DNA of 34,247 nt from Plesiocystis pacifica SIR-1. GTDB lineage: Bacteria; Myxococcota_A; Polyangia; Nannocystales; Nannocystaceae. The stretch spans positions 1 to 34,247 of the forward strand of contig NZ_ABCS01000104.1 of the NCBI RefSeq assembly GCF_000170895.1, in the 5' to 3' direction. Shown here piece by piece: positions 20,947-28,563 of the stretch; the stretch's first letter is position 1; each line of letters opens with the position of its first letter. The position numbers were made by a program, and so were the translations under genes. The notes under the pieces were generated by a model. The model did not search any database. It was not told where the DNA came from and was given only the letters and a program-made list of their open reading frames with translations.

Positions 20947-23874
20947 TCATGAGCGGTCGTCATCGTCATCGTCGTCGTGGGTCGGGCTGCGCTGGGATGT
21001 CACGCCGAAGGACATCACGTTGATGGCGCCGAAGGGGCTGGGCGGGGGCCCGAACTCGTCGTCCTCGGGTCGCTCGTCGACCCTGGGGGGCTCGGGCGTC
21101 GTCGTGGCCTGGGCTTGCGTCCGGGCTTGCAAGGTTGGACTCGGCTTTGGGCTCTGCGCCTTGGACTCGGGCTCGGCGTAGCGGCGCGTGAACGCGAGCA
21201 GGAGGGCCTCGTCGTCCGCGGTCCACTCGCGCTCGTGGGCCCGGTTGGCGTAGGCGTCCGGGGTCAGGCGCTCGACGATCTTCTTCGCCGCGCCGACGAA
21301 CTCGACCCGAGGATGGGTCTCGCGCAGCGCCGCGATCGCCAGCTCGACGCGGTCCCGCCCGCCGAGGCCGCCGCGCATGACGAGGCGCTTCACCCGGGGG
21401 CCAGCGTCGAGCGCCCCCTCGTAGTGGGCCAGGCCCACGAGCATGCCGTGCTGCTCCGGGGTCGCCTCGACCAGCCCGAGGATCCCGTCCTCGCCCTCGA
21501 GCGGGCCCCAGGTGTAGGTCGTGCCCAGGTGCAGCGCGACGTCGACGAAGTGGCTCAAGCTGGCTCCGAAAGAGGGCAGGCACACGAGGGTGAGCCGGCG
21601 AAAGGCGCTGCTCTGGGCCCAGCGCTGGAACAGATTCATCCACCCGCGGTTGGCCAGGGCCTGGCGCTTCTCGGCGTCGATCAGGCCGAGCTCGAGGACC
21701 GCGCCGTGCATCAGCTGGAGCTGCATCATGACCAGGGGCGTGTAGCGGTTGAGCTCGCGGTCGGGGATGCCGGCGGGGTCGCGGTGGATGGTCGGGGTGA
21801 GCTCGAGGCGGTAGGCGGCGAACTCCGGGCGCATGAGCTCGGTCTGGACGGCGCGCAGCTGGCTCATGAGCTCGGTCGACTGGCTGCGCGAGCACGGGGC
21901 CAGGACCACGCCGAGGGCCGCGAGCCGCTCGGGCAAGCTGGCCTTGGTGATCGCGGCCTCGCTTGGGTCGACGTAGCCGAGCTGGTGGAACAGGCTGTCG
22001 ACGACGTCCTCGCCCAGGCGCAGGTAGGCGTCGAACTGGGCGTCGTCGAACCACTGGTCGGCGGTCGACTCGGACGGGAAGTCGGGGTGGGCGATCTGGT
22101 AGTAGCGCACGTCGGGCGCTTCGAGCCCGGTGACCGTCGACTTGAGGTAGAGGAGCCGGCCGACGCTGCCGTCGGCGTAGATCACAATGCCGAGGGCGGC
22201 CTGCTTGGTGCTGAAGCCGCGCTCGTCGCGGCGCAGGTCGTCGACGTCGATCTCGATGGTCGCCCCGAGGTCGCGGGCGGCGAAGCGGATCAGGATCGCC
22301 AGCTCGCCGAGGCTGGCCTCGGGGTCGGCCCCGCCGTCGCCGATGATGATGAAGGTGCACCGGCGCCGGAGCAGCTCCATGGCCCCGAGGTTCTCGAGGT
22401 GGCCGCCGTCGGAGATGTTGACCAGCCGGCCCTTCGAGGTCAGCGAGCCCGCCATCTCCAAAAATAGGGTGGGCAAGCGCGGGACCCACCGCCACGGCTT
22501 GCGGGTGGCCTCGCGCAGGCGCTTGGGGTTGGCCAGCCAATAGCCCATGCGGATGTTGAGCGCGGTCATCAACGGGCGCAGCAGCGAGTCCGTGTACGAG
22601 CCCATGTTGGGCGAGGCCGCGGCGCCGCTGATCGCCACGGCGCTGGCCGCCGTGAACTCGGGGTGGGCGGCCTGGAGCTTGGCGATGGGCACGTAGCCGG
22701 TCCGCTCGCTGCCCGCGTGCAGCCGCGAGAGGGTGAAGAAGTCCGCGAGCCGGTCGCGCAGGTGCAGGTCGTCGTCGGCGGGCACGTTGAGCGCGACGTT
22801 GATCAGGTGCAGGGGTCCGGGCTTGCCGGCGAAGGCGCTGAGCTTCGGCGGCGGCTTGGGCTGCTCGTCGGCCCCGCGCTCGGTGGCCAGGAAGGTCGCG
22901 CCGATGCGGTCGCGGTAGAAGGGGTGCAAGGAGACGCGGTTGAAGTCGACGACCAGGAACACCACGAGCAGGCCGAAGCACGCCAGCTGTCCGATCAGGA
23001 CGGTGGTCGGCGGGGCGGGGAGCAGCTTGCACAGCAGGAGCAGGAACAGGCACAGGGGCAAGAACACCGCGAGCAAGAAGGCGACCGCGCGCGCGAGGGT
23101 GAGGTAGACGGCCGGGGGCAGCTTGGTGTCCCCGCCCAGGCCGACGCGGCCGACCAGCGCCGCCGCGCCGGAGCCGATCGCCGCGACGGTCAGGCCCTCG
23201 TCGCGGGTCAGGAAGTAGTCGAGCAGGGCGGGCAGGCCGTCCATCATGGCGACCAGCGCCGTGGCCACGAGCAGGCCGACGAACAGACCCGCGGGCGGCG
23301 TGCGCTCGCCCAGGGCCGAGAGCATGATCCCGAGGACCGCCAGGCCCACGACGCTCGCCGAGGCGTAGCCGTGGGGGAAGTCGAAGCGCCAGGCCCCCGC
23401 GGGGGTCAAAAAGAAGGAGAAGGTCGCGGCCAGGACCAGGGCCAGGATCACGAACACCGCCGCGTTCCACAGCACCCCCGCCCCGAGGCCGCCGAAGCCT
23501 TGCAGCCACTCGCCCAGGCTCCCGGTCGGCGTCAAGAAGCGGCCGCGCTTGCGCAGGCGCTCGACGCCCTCGGGGTTGCCCGGCGCGAGCAGCTTGGCCT
23601 GTTCGCCGAGGCGGTAGACGTCGGCGACGTGGCTGCCGATGTACCCGCCCCCCGAGACCGTGCTCAGGTAGTCGACGGTCTGCAGCACGCCCCAGCGGTA
23701 CAGGCCGCGGACGATGCCGAGGTTGAAGGTCGACGAGCGGATGCCGCCGCCGCTGAAGCACAGCCCGACCAGATCGCGGGCCAGCTCCCGGCGCCGGGCC
23801 TCGTCGGCGTCCGGCTCCCCCCTCGACGCGAGAATCTCACCGAGCTCTTCATCGAATGCGCCCTCGAAGTCCAT
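20947..23874 (-). CDS. Membrane-associated patatin-like phospholipase
   Basis: The 975-residue protein starts at the ATG at 23874. The patatin catalytic elements are split. Near the N-terminus are the oxyanion loop SGGGIRSSTFNLG (about 41-53) and nucleophile loop STVSGGGYIGS (S74). The acid motif ISDGGHLENLGAMELL is only at about 487-502. Between them lie a block of several predicted transmembrane helices (about 130-310) and a soluble stretch containing FYRDRIGATFLATERG. The C-terminal third (LNRYTPLVMMQLQLMHGAVL) is of unknown fold and ends in a Pro-rich, Asp-rich tail, HDDDDDDDRS. It should hydrolyse acyl lipids at a membrane. It is divergent from the PcfJ-like gene across 459 bp. No CD-NTase or other CBASS partner is adjacent. 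Confidence 0.88.
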   Translation of the reverse strand: MDFEGAFDEELGEILASRGEPDADEARRRELARDLVGLCFSGGGIRSSTFNLGIVRGLYRWGVLQTVDYLSTVSGGGYIGSHVADVYRLGEQAKLLAPGNPEGVERLRKRGRFLTPTGSLGEWLQGFGGLGAGVLWNAAVFVILALVLAATFSFFLTPAGAWRFDFPHGYASASVVGLAVLGIMLSALGERTPPAGLFVGLLVATALVAMMDGLPALLDYFLTRDEGLTVAAIGSGAAALVGRVGLGGDTKLPPAVYLTLARAVAFLLAVFLPLCLFLLLLCKLLPAPPTTVLIGQLACFGLLVVFLVVDFNRVSLHPFYRDRIGATFLATERGADEQPKPPPKLSAFAGKPGPLHLINVALNVPADDDLHLRDRLADFFTLSRLHAGSERTGYVPIAKLQAAHPEFTAASAVAISGAAASPNMGSYTDSLLRPLMTALNIRMGYWLANPKRLREATRKPWRWVPRLPTLFLEMAGSLTSKGRLVNISDGGHLENLGAMELLRRRCTFIIIGDGGADPEASLGELAILIRFAARDLGATIEIDVDDLRRDERGFSTKQAALGIVIYADGSVGRLLYLKSTVTGLEAPDVRYYQIAHPDFPSESTADQWFDDAQFDAYLRLGEDVVDSLFHQLGYVDPSEAAITKASLPERLAALGVVLAPCSRSQSTELMSQLRAVQTELMRPEFAAYRLELTPTIHRDPAGIPDRELNRYTPLVMMQLQLMHGAVLELGLIDAEKRQALANRGWMNLFQRWAQSSAFRRLTLVCLPSFGASLSHFVDVALHLGTTYTWGPLEGEDGILGLVEATPEQHGMLVGLAHYEGALDAGPRVKRLVMRGGLGGRDRVELAIAALRETHPRVEFVGAAKKIVERLTPDAYANRAHEREWTADDEALLLAFTRRYAEPESKAQSPKPSPTLQARTQAQATTTPEPPRVDERPEDDEFGPPPSPFGAINVMSFGVTSQRSPTHDDDDDDDRS

Positions 23875-24333
23875 GGCGTCAGCCTATCGCGGTTGGGCGC
23901 GACTGAATCGAAGTCCAAAGTATCCAAATGGGGAATGTGAATGTGCACAGTCGGCGAACGCCGAGGTCGAGGGCGAGGCCGAGCGAAACTGGGTGACTGG
24001 GGACCTCGCGGAGCCGTGAGACCGCGACCTCGCGCCGTCGAAGATTCTGCCTTGACTCGACCGGGGACCTGCGTCAGACCGTGTGCATGTTCTCCTGAGC
24101 GGCGACGCGGAGCGAACACCCATCTCGAGTGAGGGGCGAAGGCCGGTCGGTGTGGCCAGGCCGTCGCTGCGCTCGGAGGGGCTCCGCGTGCGTTCACGAC
24201 GTCGCGGCGTAGCCACCTGGTCTCGCCGTGAGCTCGGCTCGCGCCCGCTTCCGCGCTCGAACCCTCGATCCACGCATCGATGATCGACGGCCGCGCCGGA
24301 GGGGCGGAGCTTCGCCTCGCCCGGGAGATCATC
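23875..24333. other. 459-bp intergenic region between divergent genes
   Basis: This gap separates the starts of the patatin-like (minus) and PcfJ-like (plus) genes and must hold both promoters. The first 70 bases next to the patatin gene are relatively AT-rich (AAAGTATCCAAATGGGGAAT), a reasonable place for a promoter. I see no convincing gene, RNA gene or strong dyad in the remainder. Confidence 0.5.
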
Positions 24334-25632
24334 ATGGCTCGTTATCGCATGTCCGCGTCGACCTCGACCTCGACCACCCTCATCGCTTCTGCCTTCCATC
24401 GTCGCAACCGCGTATTCCTCGATCGCCAGGTCCGGCGGGGCTACCTCCGCCTCGGCACCGACTGGCTCGCGCAGGCGACCTTCACCCAGCTGCTGATCAC
24501 CGTGCGCGAGCGCAGCGACTTGCTGCGCCCCGTGGGCGATCGGACGCGCTACCGCCGGATCATCGACGCCCTCATGGCCCTCGCCCGGCGCAGCGAGGCG
24601 TTCATCCGCGAGACCTGGGAGTGGCGGCCCGAGTGCGAGGACATGCACGGGCTCATCCACTCCCTGGCCGAGCACCTGCTCGCCCGCTACCCCGTCCCGC
24701 GCTGCTTCACCTCGGCGTGGCTCGGCGGCAGCGCCCAGGAGCAGCAGTGGTTCGTGGATCACGGCAAGGGCACGGCGGTCCGCCGCCTCGCCGGCTTCCC
24801 GCCGGGCTTTAGCCGCAAGATGGAGCGCGTGCTGTTGACGTCGCCGGTTCACCTGCGCCTGGGCGCGGCGATTCGCCGGGCCGAGATCCTGGGCCTGGGG
24901 GGCTCGGAGGCCCTCGCCGACGCCGTGCTCGCCTTCGAGGGGCTGCGGCGGGTGTGGACCCCAGAGGCCGAGGCGTTCTGGCGCGGCGTGATGCACTTCT
25001 TCGTCAACAACGAAGATGACCCGCGCCTCGACGCGACCCTCATCGGCGAGCTGCTCGAGTTCATCGTGGCGCTCCGCTTTCGCGAGTCGCGGGTGTGGAC
25101 CTTCGGCGGCGAGGTGAGCATGGGCCCGCCGCAGCCGCGCTGGTCCATCGCCGGGCGGACCCTCGGCTCGATGATTCGTCTGCTCCGGGGCGGCGTCGAG
25201 AGCCGCCGCGCCCGGCGTCGACGCCTGCGCGGCGGCGACTGGGGGGCGTCGGGCTACCGTTCGGTGACCTTGGAGCAACGCCCCGGTGTGGCCGCGCCCC
25301 AGCTCCCGGCGCTCGCCGGGGGGTCGGCGGTGCAGTGGTGCCTGACCGAGCTGACTTCTTCGGTCGAGCTGAGCATCGAGGGCCAGGCCTTGCGCCATTG
25401 CGTGGCGACCTACGCGGATCGCTGTATCGCGGGCATCTCGAGCATCTGGTCCCTGCGCCGGCGCGAGGGCGACGGCGCGTTCGAGCGGCGCTATACGATC
25501 GAGGTGATCCCAAGCACGCGGCGGATCATCCAGGTCCGGGGATATGCGAATCGCCAATGCCGCGGCTTCCCCCGGCGGATCCTCGCCCTGTGGGCGACCC
25601 AGGAGGGCTTGAGCTTGGGCGCCGGCGCCTGA
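24334..25632 (+). CDS. PcfJ-like protein
   Basis: The 432-residue reading uses the ATG at 24334, which has CGGGAG upstream; the frame is open further back to 24280. The C-terminal third carries the PcfJ-type signature. The string ELTSSVELSIEGQALRHCV is followed by ATYADRCIAGISSIWSLRRR, then a strand with YTIEVIPSTRRIIQVRGYAN. The conserved HC, C and N residues are all there. The N-terminal two thirds are helical and Arg/Leu-rich. PcfJ is named from conjugative plasmid pCF10, and relatives occur in mobile elements and chromosomes; the biochemical role is not established. Nothing else for conjugation is present here. It forms an operon with the hydrolase-like gene 21 bp downstream. Confidence 0.72.
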   Translation: MARYRMSASTSTSTTLIASAFHRRNRVFLDRQVRRGYLRLGTDWLAQATFTQLLITVRERSDLLRPVGDRTRYRRIIDALMALARRSEAFIRETWEWRPECEDMHGLIHSLAEHLLARYPVPRCFTSAWLGGSAQEQQWFVDHGKGTAVRRLAGFPPGFSRKMERVLLTSPVHLRLGAAIRRAEILGLGGSEALADAVLAFEGLRRVWTPEAEAFWRGVMHFFVNNEDDPRLDATLIGELLEFIVALRFRESRVWTFGGEVSMGPPQPRWSIAGRTLGSMIRLLRGGVESRRARRRRLRGGDWGASGYRSVTLEQRPGVAAPQLPALAGGSAVQWCLTELTSSVELSIEGQALRHCVATYADRCIAGISSIWSLRRREGDGAFERRYTIEVIPSTRRIIQVRGYANRQCRGFPRRILALWATQEGLSLGAGA

Positions 25633-25653
25633 CGAGCTGATAGAGTGGGGACC

Positions 25654-27564
25654 ATGGACGGCCCCTGCGTCGAGGGCTCGCAGCTGCGGGCCTTCCTCTC
25701 GTCTTGGCTCGAAGCGCTCCGCCACGGTCGCAAGGGCGGGCCGCGCTCGAGCGCGCTGCACCTGTTCCCCTGCGTGCTGGGAGATCGCCGCAACCTCTAC
25801 GGCGCCATGGGCCTGCCGCGGACCCACGCGGCCTGGGAGATGCAGCTGATCGCCGACGACGGCCTGCTGTTCTTCGTCTACGACCACGCGTTGTCTGCGG
25901 TGCGCGACGCCGTCGAGCTCGGCAGCTTCGAGGCGGCCATCGAGGCCCTCGCGGCGAGCTTGTGCGAGCGCGATGACGCGGCCCTGCGCGCCCGCGCTCG
26001 GGCCCACTACGCCGCGCGCATCGAGGACTTCGTGTTCACCTTCCGCCGCGCGTCCCGGGGCGCCTCGGCGCTGGTCGGCGACCCCGAGTGGCTGCTCCGC
26101 TTCGAGCGCGTGGTCATCGAGGCCTACGTGCGCGTGGCCGTGGCGCGCCCCGGCGCGGTGCTGACCTTCGACCTGTTCCCCGCGAGCACCGGCGACGACA
26201 ACGTCAGCGAGGGCCTCAAGGGCCTGATCAGCGCCAGCGGCCCGCGCCACGGCAGCTGGACGGCGCGGCGCTTTTGGTCGGTGCGGGCCGAGACCTACAC
26301 GCGCTTTTACGGGGTCAACCTGGCCAAGGAGCTCAGCGCGGGCGGGCTGCGCTTCGCCCTGGTCGTGCCCTACGCCAACGGCGTGCGCTCCATCGCGATG
26401 ACGCGCTGCTGGCCCATCGACGGGGCCGAGAACATCGCCCGCTACGTCGCGCTGGCCCAGGCGCGCCGGCTCGAGCTCGAGCTCGCGCGGCGGGCCCAGG
26501 GCCTCGAGGCGAGGGGCAAGCCCCCGCGGCTGCTGGTCTCGGGCTACAGCCAAGGCGGCGCGGCGGTGCGTCTGTTCGACCAGGCCCTGGCGGGTCAGGA
26601 CGTCCGCAGCCGGGCCTACTTTCGCCACTCCGCTCCCCGCGGCCACGTCCGCGACAGCCGGACCCTGGCCGCCCTCGCGGCCGGGCACTACGCCGACTCG
26701 TGGCCGCTGGTCGTGCACTCCGTGAGCGTGGCGACCATGGGCGGGGTCGACGGCGTCGGCCTGGGCGAGCGCTTCCCTGAGCTCGGCGCCCTGGCCCGAG
26801 ACCAGCGCGGCGCCTCGGGGGTGCTCGCGCGCAGCAACGGCTACGGCGGGCTGCACATGGCGATCTGCCACGACCACGATCCGGCGCGCTGGATCGTCCC
26901 CGGGCCGCTGCTGCACGCCCACCGCCGCCTCCGCCCCGAGCACCGCCGCAAGCTCAACCTGGTCCGCATCCTGCTCAAGTTTGGCGGCCCGGCCAAGGCC
27001 CTGCACGGCGGGGTGTGGATGGCCGGGACCGAGCTCGCCTTCGCCGGCAACCCGCCCGCGCAGCGCCTGCTCGACGCCTGCAGCGAGGCCATGCTCTCGA
27101 CCCGCTTCGTCGACGAGGCCGACTACCACGACGAGCGCTGCGTGTGGGCGGCCTTCCCCCACCTCGTCGTCGGCACCCTCGGCTACCCGGGCTGGGCGGT
27201 CGTCGCCAAGTTCGATCAGTCCCTGCGCGCGCACGCGGAGGCCGCGGCCCGCGGTGAGCTCGACTCTCCTGGTGGGGCCCGCGTCGAGCTGCTGCGCGAG
27301 CCCTCGTGGTGCTGCGACATCCTCCCGCGGGAGCAGGCCTACGCCGAGGTCGTCGGCGCCGCGGAGCGCTTTCAGCTGCGCCAGCACGAGCGGGCGCGTC
27401 GCTTGCTCGCGCGCTTGGCCCACGGCCCCGCGGCGAACTCCAGGGAGCAGCGCGAGTTCATCGAGCTGCTGCGCGAGCGCCTCGGCCCGCCCTCGCATCG
27501 CCGGCACCTGCTGGTCGACGGCTTTGATGGGCTCGAGAGCTTGCTCGGCCGCGCGACGGAGTAG
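25654..27564 (+). CDS. Serine-hydrolase-like protein of unknown specificity
   Basis: The 636-residue protein starts at the ATG at 25654; an in-frame GTG at 25645 is possible, and AGAGTGGGG lies just upstream of the ATG. A nucleophile elbow LLVSGYSQGGAAVRLFDQ has GxSxG with S299, as in alpha/beta-hydrolase lipases and esterases. Later acid and histidine candidates lie in GGVDGVGLGERF, YGGLHMAICHDHDP and NPPAQRLLDACSEAM. The N-terminal 280 residues (SALHLFPCVLGDRRNLYGAM, TFDLFPASTGDDN) do not match a family I know. There is no signal peptide, so it is cytoplasmic. It is co-transcribed with the PcfJ-like gene. The divergent patatin-like phospholipase makes two predicted lipid or ester hydrolases in one neighbourhood. 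Confidence 0.68.
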   Translation: MDGPCVEGSQLRAFLSSWLEALRHGRKGGPRSSALHLFPCVLGDRRNLYGAMGLPRTHAAWEMQLIADDGLLFFVYDHALSAVRDAVELGSFEAAIEALAASLCERDDAALRARARAHYAARIEDFVFTFRRASRGASALVGDPEWLLRFERVVIEAYVRVAVARPGAVLTFDLFPASTGDDNVSEGLKGLISASGPRHGSWTARRFWSVRAETYTRFYGVNLAKELSAGGLRFALVVPYANGVRSIAMTRCWPIDGAENIARYVALAQARRLELELARRAQGLEARGKPPRLLVSGYSQGGAAVRLFDQALAGQDVRSRAYFRHSAPRGHVRDSRTLAALAAGHYADSWPLVVHSVSVATMGGVDGVGLGERFPELGALARDQRGASGVLARSNGYGGLHMAICHDHDPARWIVPGPLLHAHRRLRPEHRRKLNLVRILLKFGGPAKALHGGVWMAGTELAFAGNPPAQRLLDACSEAMLSTRFVDEADYHDERCVWAAFPHLVVGTLGYPGWAVVAKFDQSLRAHAEAAARGELDSPGGARVELLREPSWCCDILPREQAYAEVVGAAERFQLRQHERARRLLARLAHGPAANSREQREFIELLRERLGPPSHRRHLLVDGFDGLESLLGRATE

Positions 27565-27765
27565 CCAGCTTATTGGCGCCATCGCCATCTCGCGCGGTGA
27601 CCGAGCCCCGGCCCGCCACGAGTTCGCGCAGCCCCCCGACCTCGAGCTGGGCATGGCGGTCGGCACTTGCATGGTGATGTCGGAGAACGGGCCCCTCGAG
27701 CTGGGGTTCGGAGCCCACATCCATCTGACATGGTCTCCCGAGTTCGTAGTGACGCTCGCCTTGTG

Positions 27766-27790
27766 GATCTTTGAGAATTTCTCAAAGATC
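27766..27790. promoter_or_regulatory. AT-rich 10-bp inverted repeat upstream of the sigma gene
   Basis: GATCTTTGAG-AATTT-CTCAAAGATC is a perfect 10-bp inverted repeat with a 5-base spacer, notably AT-rich in this DNA. It lies 62 bp before the sigma factor start and just upstream of a promoter-like pair, where an activator or repressor would bind. It could instead be a hairpin, but no T-tract follows. Confidence 0.55.
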
Positions 27791-27802
27791 ACGCCCTCTA
27801 GT

Positions 27803-27833
27803 TTGTGAACGACCACCCACAGGGCCATATACT
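27803..27833 (+). promoter_or_regulatory. Possible sigma-70-type promoter of the sigma/kinase operon
   Basis: TTGTGA (27803-27808) and TATACT (27828-27833) resemble -35 and -10 boxes, with a rather long 19-bp spacer. Transcription would begin near 27840, giving a very short leader before the ATG at 27852, or a leaderless message if the GTG at 27840 is used. Confidence 0.3.
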
Positions 27834-27851
27834 CGCGCGGTGGATGATTCG

Positions 27852-28535
27852 ATGGACCCCCGGAAGTACGAGGCACAGCTGCTCATTCGCTGGCAAGCCG
27901 GCGACATGGACGCAGGCTCTCAGCTCATTCGACTGCTCAGCCCGGGGCTCATCCGCTATTTTCGCTCGCACCTCGAGGGCGACACCCACGATCTGGTGCA
28001 GGACACGCTGATGCACCTCGTCAGCGCTCGGGGCAAGATCCGCGAGGCGTGCTCGGTCCGCGCCTACGTGTACGGGACGGCGCGGTTCAAGCTCTACGAG
28101 CACCTTCGGGCGATCACCAAGCGGCGGAAGTTCGACCCCCTCACGCACTCCGTCTTGGACCTGTGTCCCCGCATCAGCACCGAGCTGCGCGGGCGACAGG
28201 ACGCTCAGCTGCTGCTCCAAGCCCTCAGGAGCTTGCCGCTCGATAGCCAGACGGCGCTGCAGCTCTACTACATCGAGGGCATGTCCTACCGAGAGATCGC
28301 AGACGCCTACGGGCTCGCCGAGGTGGCGACGATGCGGGGGCGCATGCACACCTACCGGGAGCAGCTGCGCAGAGCGATCGCTGCCCTCGAGCTGGGGCCG
28401 TCGGCGGTTGCGAAGTCGAGGGAGGCCGTCGAACACTGGGCCGTCGACCTGAGCGAGTGCCTGTTCGAGAGCCCGGACGACGACTCCGAGGTGGACCCCG
28501 AGCCCACCACGCGGGACTCCGAGCTCACCCTCTGA
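27852..28535 (+). CDS. ECF-type RNA polymerase sigma factor (fourth), paired with the giant kinase
   Basis: The 227-residue reading starts at the ATG at 27852 (GTG at 27840 is also possible); MDPRKYEAQLLIRWQAGD matches the N-terminus of the sigma factor at 971-1600. Region 2 has GSQLIRLLSPGLIRYFRSHL, then DLVQDTLMHLVSARGKI and AYVYGTARFKLYEHLRA. Region 4 has LRSLPLDSQTALQLYYIEGM followed by the helix-turn-helix REIADAYGLAEVATMRGRM. A C-terminal extension, AKSREAVEHWAVDLSECLF, with an acidic end corresponds to that of its paralogues. It ends 28 bp before the kinase-STAND gene, so the two are almost certainly one operon, with the kinase a likely controller or output partner. Confidence 0.92.
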   Translation: MDPRKYEAQLLIRWQAGDMDAGSQLIRLLSPGLIRYFRSHLEGDTHDLVQDTLMHLVSARGKIREACSVRAYVYGTARFKLYEHLRAITKRRKFDPLTHSVLDLCPRISTELRGRQDAQLLLQALRSLPLDSQTALQLYYIEGMSYREIADAYGLAEVATMRGRMHTYREQLRRAIAALELGPSAVAKSREAVEHWAVDLSECLFESPDDDSEVDPEPTTRDSELTL

Positions 28536-28563
28536 GCTTCTGGTAGCTGAGGCACTAGGCCCG

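Larger units (their letters stand above)
27565..27851. other. Intergenic region with a possible tiny ORF
   Basis: The 287-bp gap before the fourth sigma gene holds an inverted repeat and a promoter-like pair, listed separately. A 51-codon frame (27653-27808, plus strand) would encode a small hydrophobic peptide with AHIHLTWSPEFVVTLALWIF. It has no good ribosome binding site and overlaps the inverted repeat, so I do not count it as a gene. Confidence 0.4.

Noticed and set aside
20947..23874. Patatin-like phospholipase as a CBASS effector
   Set aside because: No CD-NTase, Cap2/Cap3-type or HORMA/TRIP13 gene is adjacent. The neighbours are NTF2-like, glycerate kinase and PcfJ-like proteins.
24334..25632. 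PcfJ-like gene as evidence of an integrated conjugative element
   Set aside because: There is no relaxase, type IV secretion gene, integrase, tRNA-end attachment site or flanking direct repeat, and GC content matches the surroundings.
27653..27808. 51-codon hydrophobic ORF upstream of the fourth sigma gene
   Set aside because: It has no ribosome binding site, overlaps the inverted repeat and promoter-like region, and shows no similarity I recognise.
23884..27876. Very long open frame on the minus strand opposite the PcfJ-like and hydrolase genes
   Set aside because: It is a composition artefact of GC-rich codons. The translation is low-complexity Arg/Ala/Gly/Pro/His sequence with no recognisable domain, while the plus strand encodes clear motifs.
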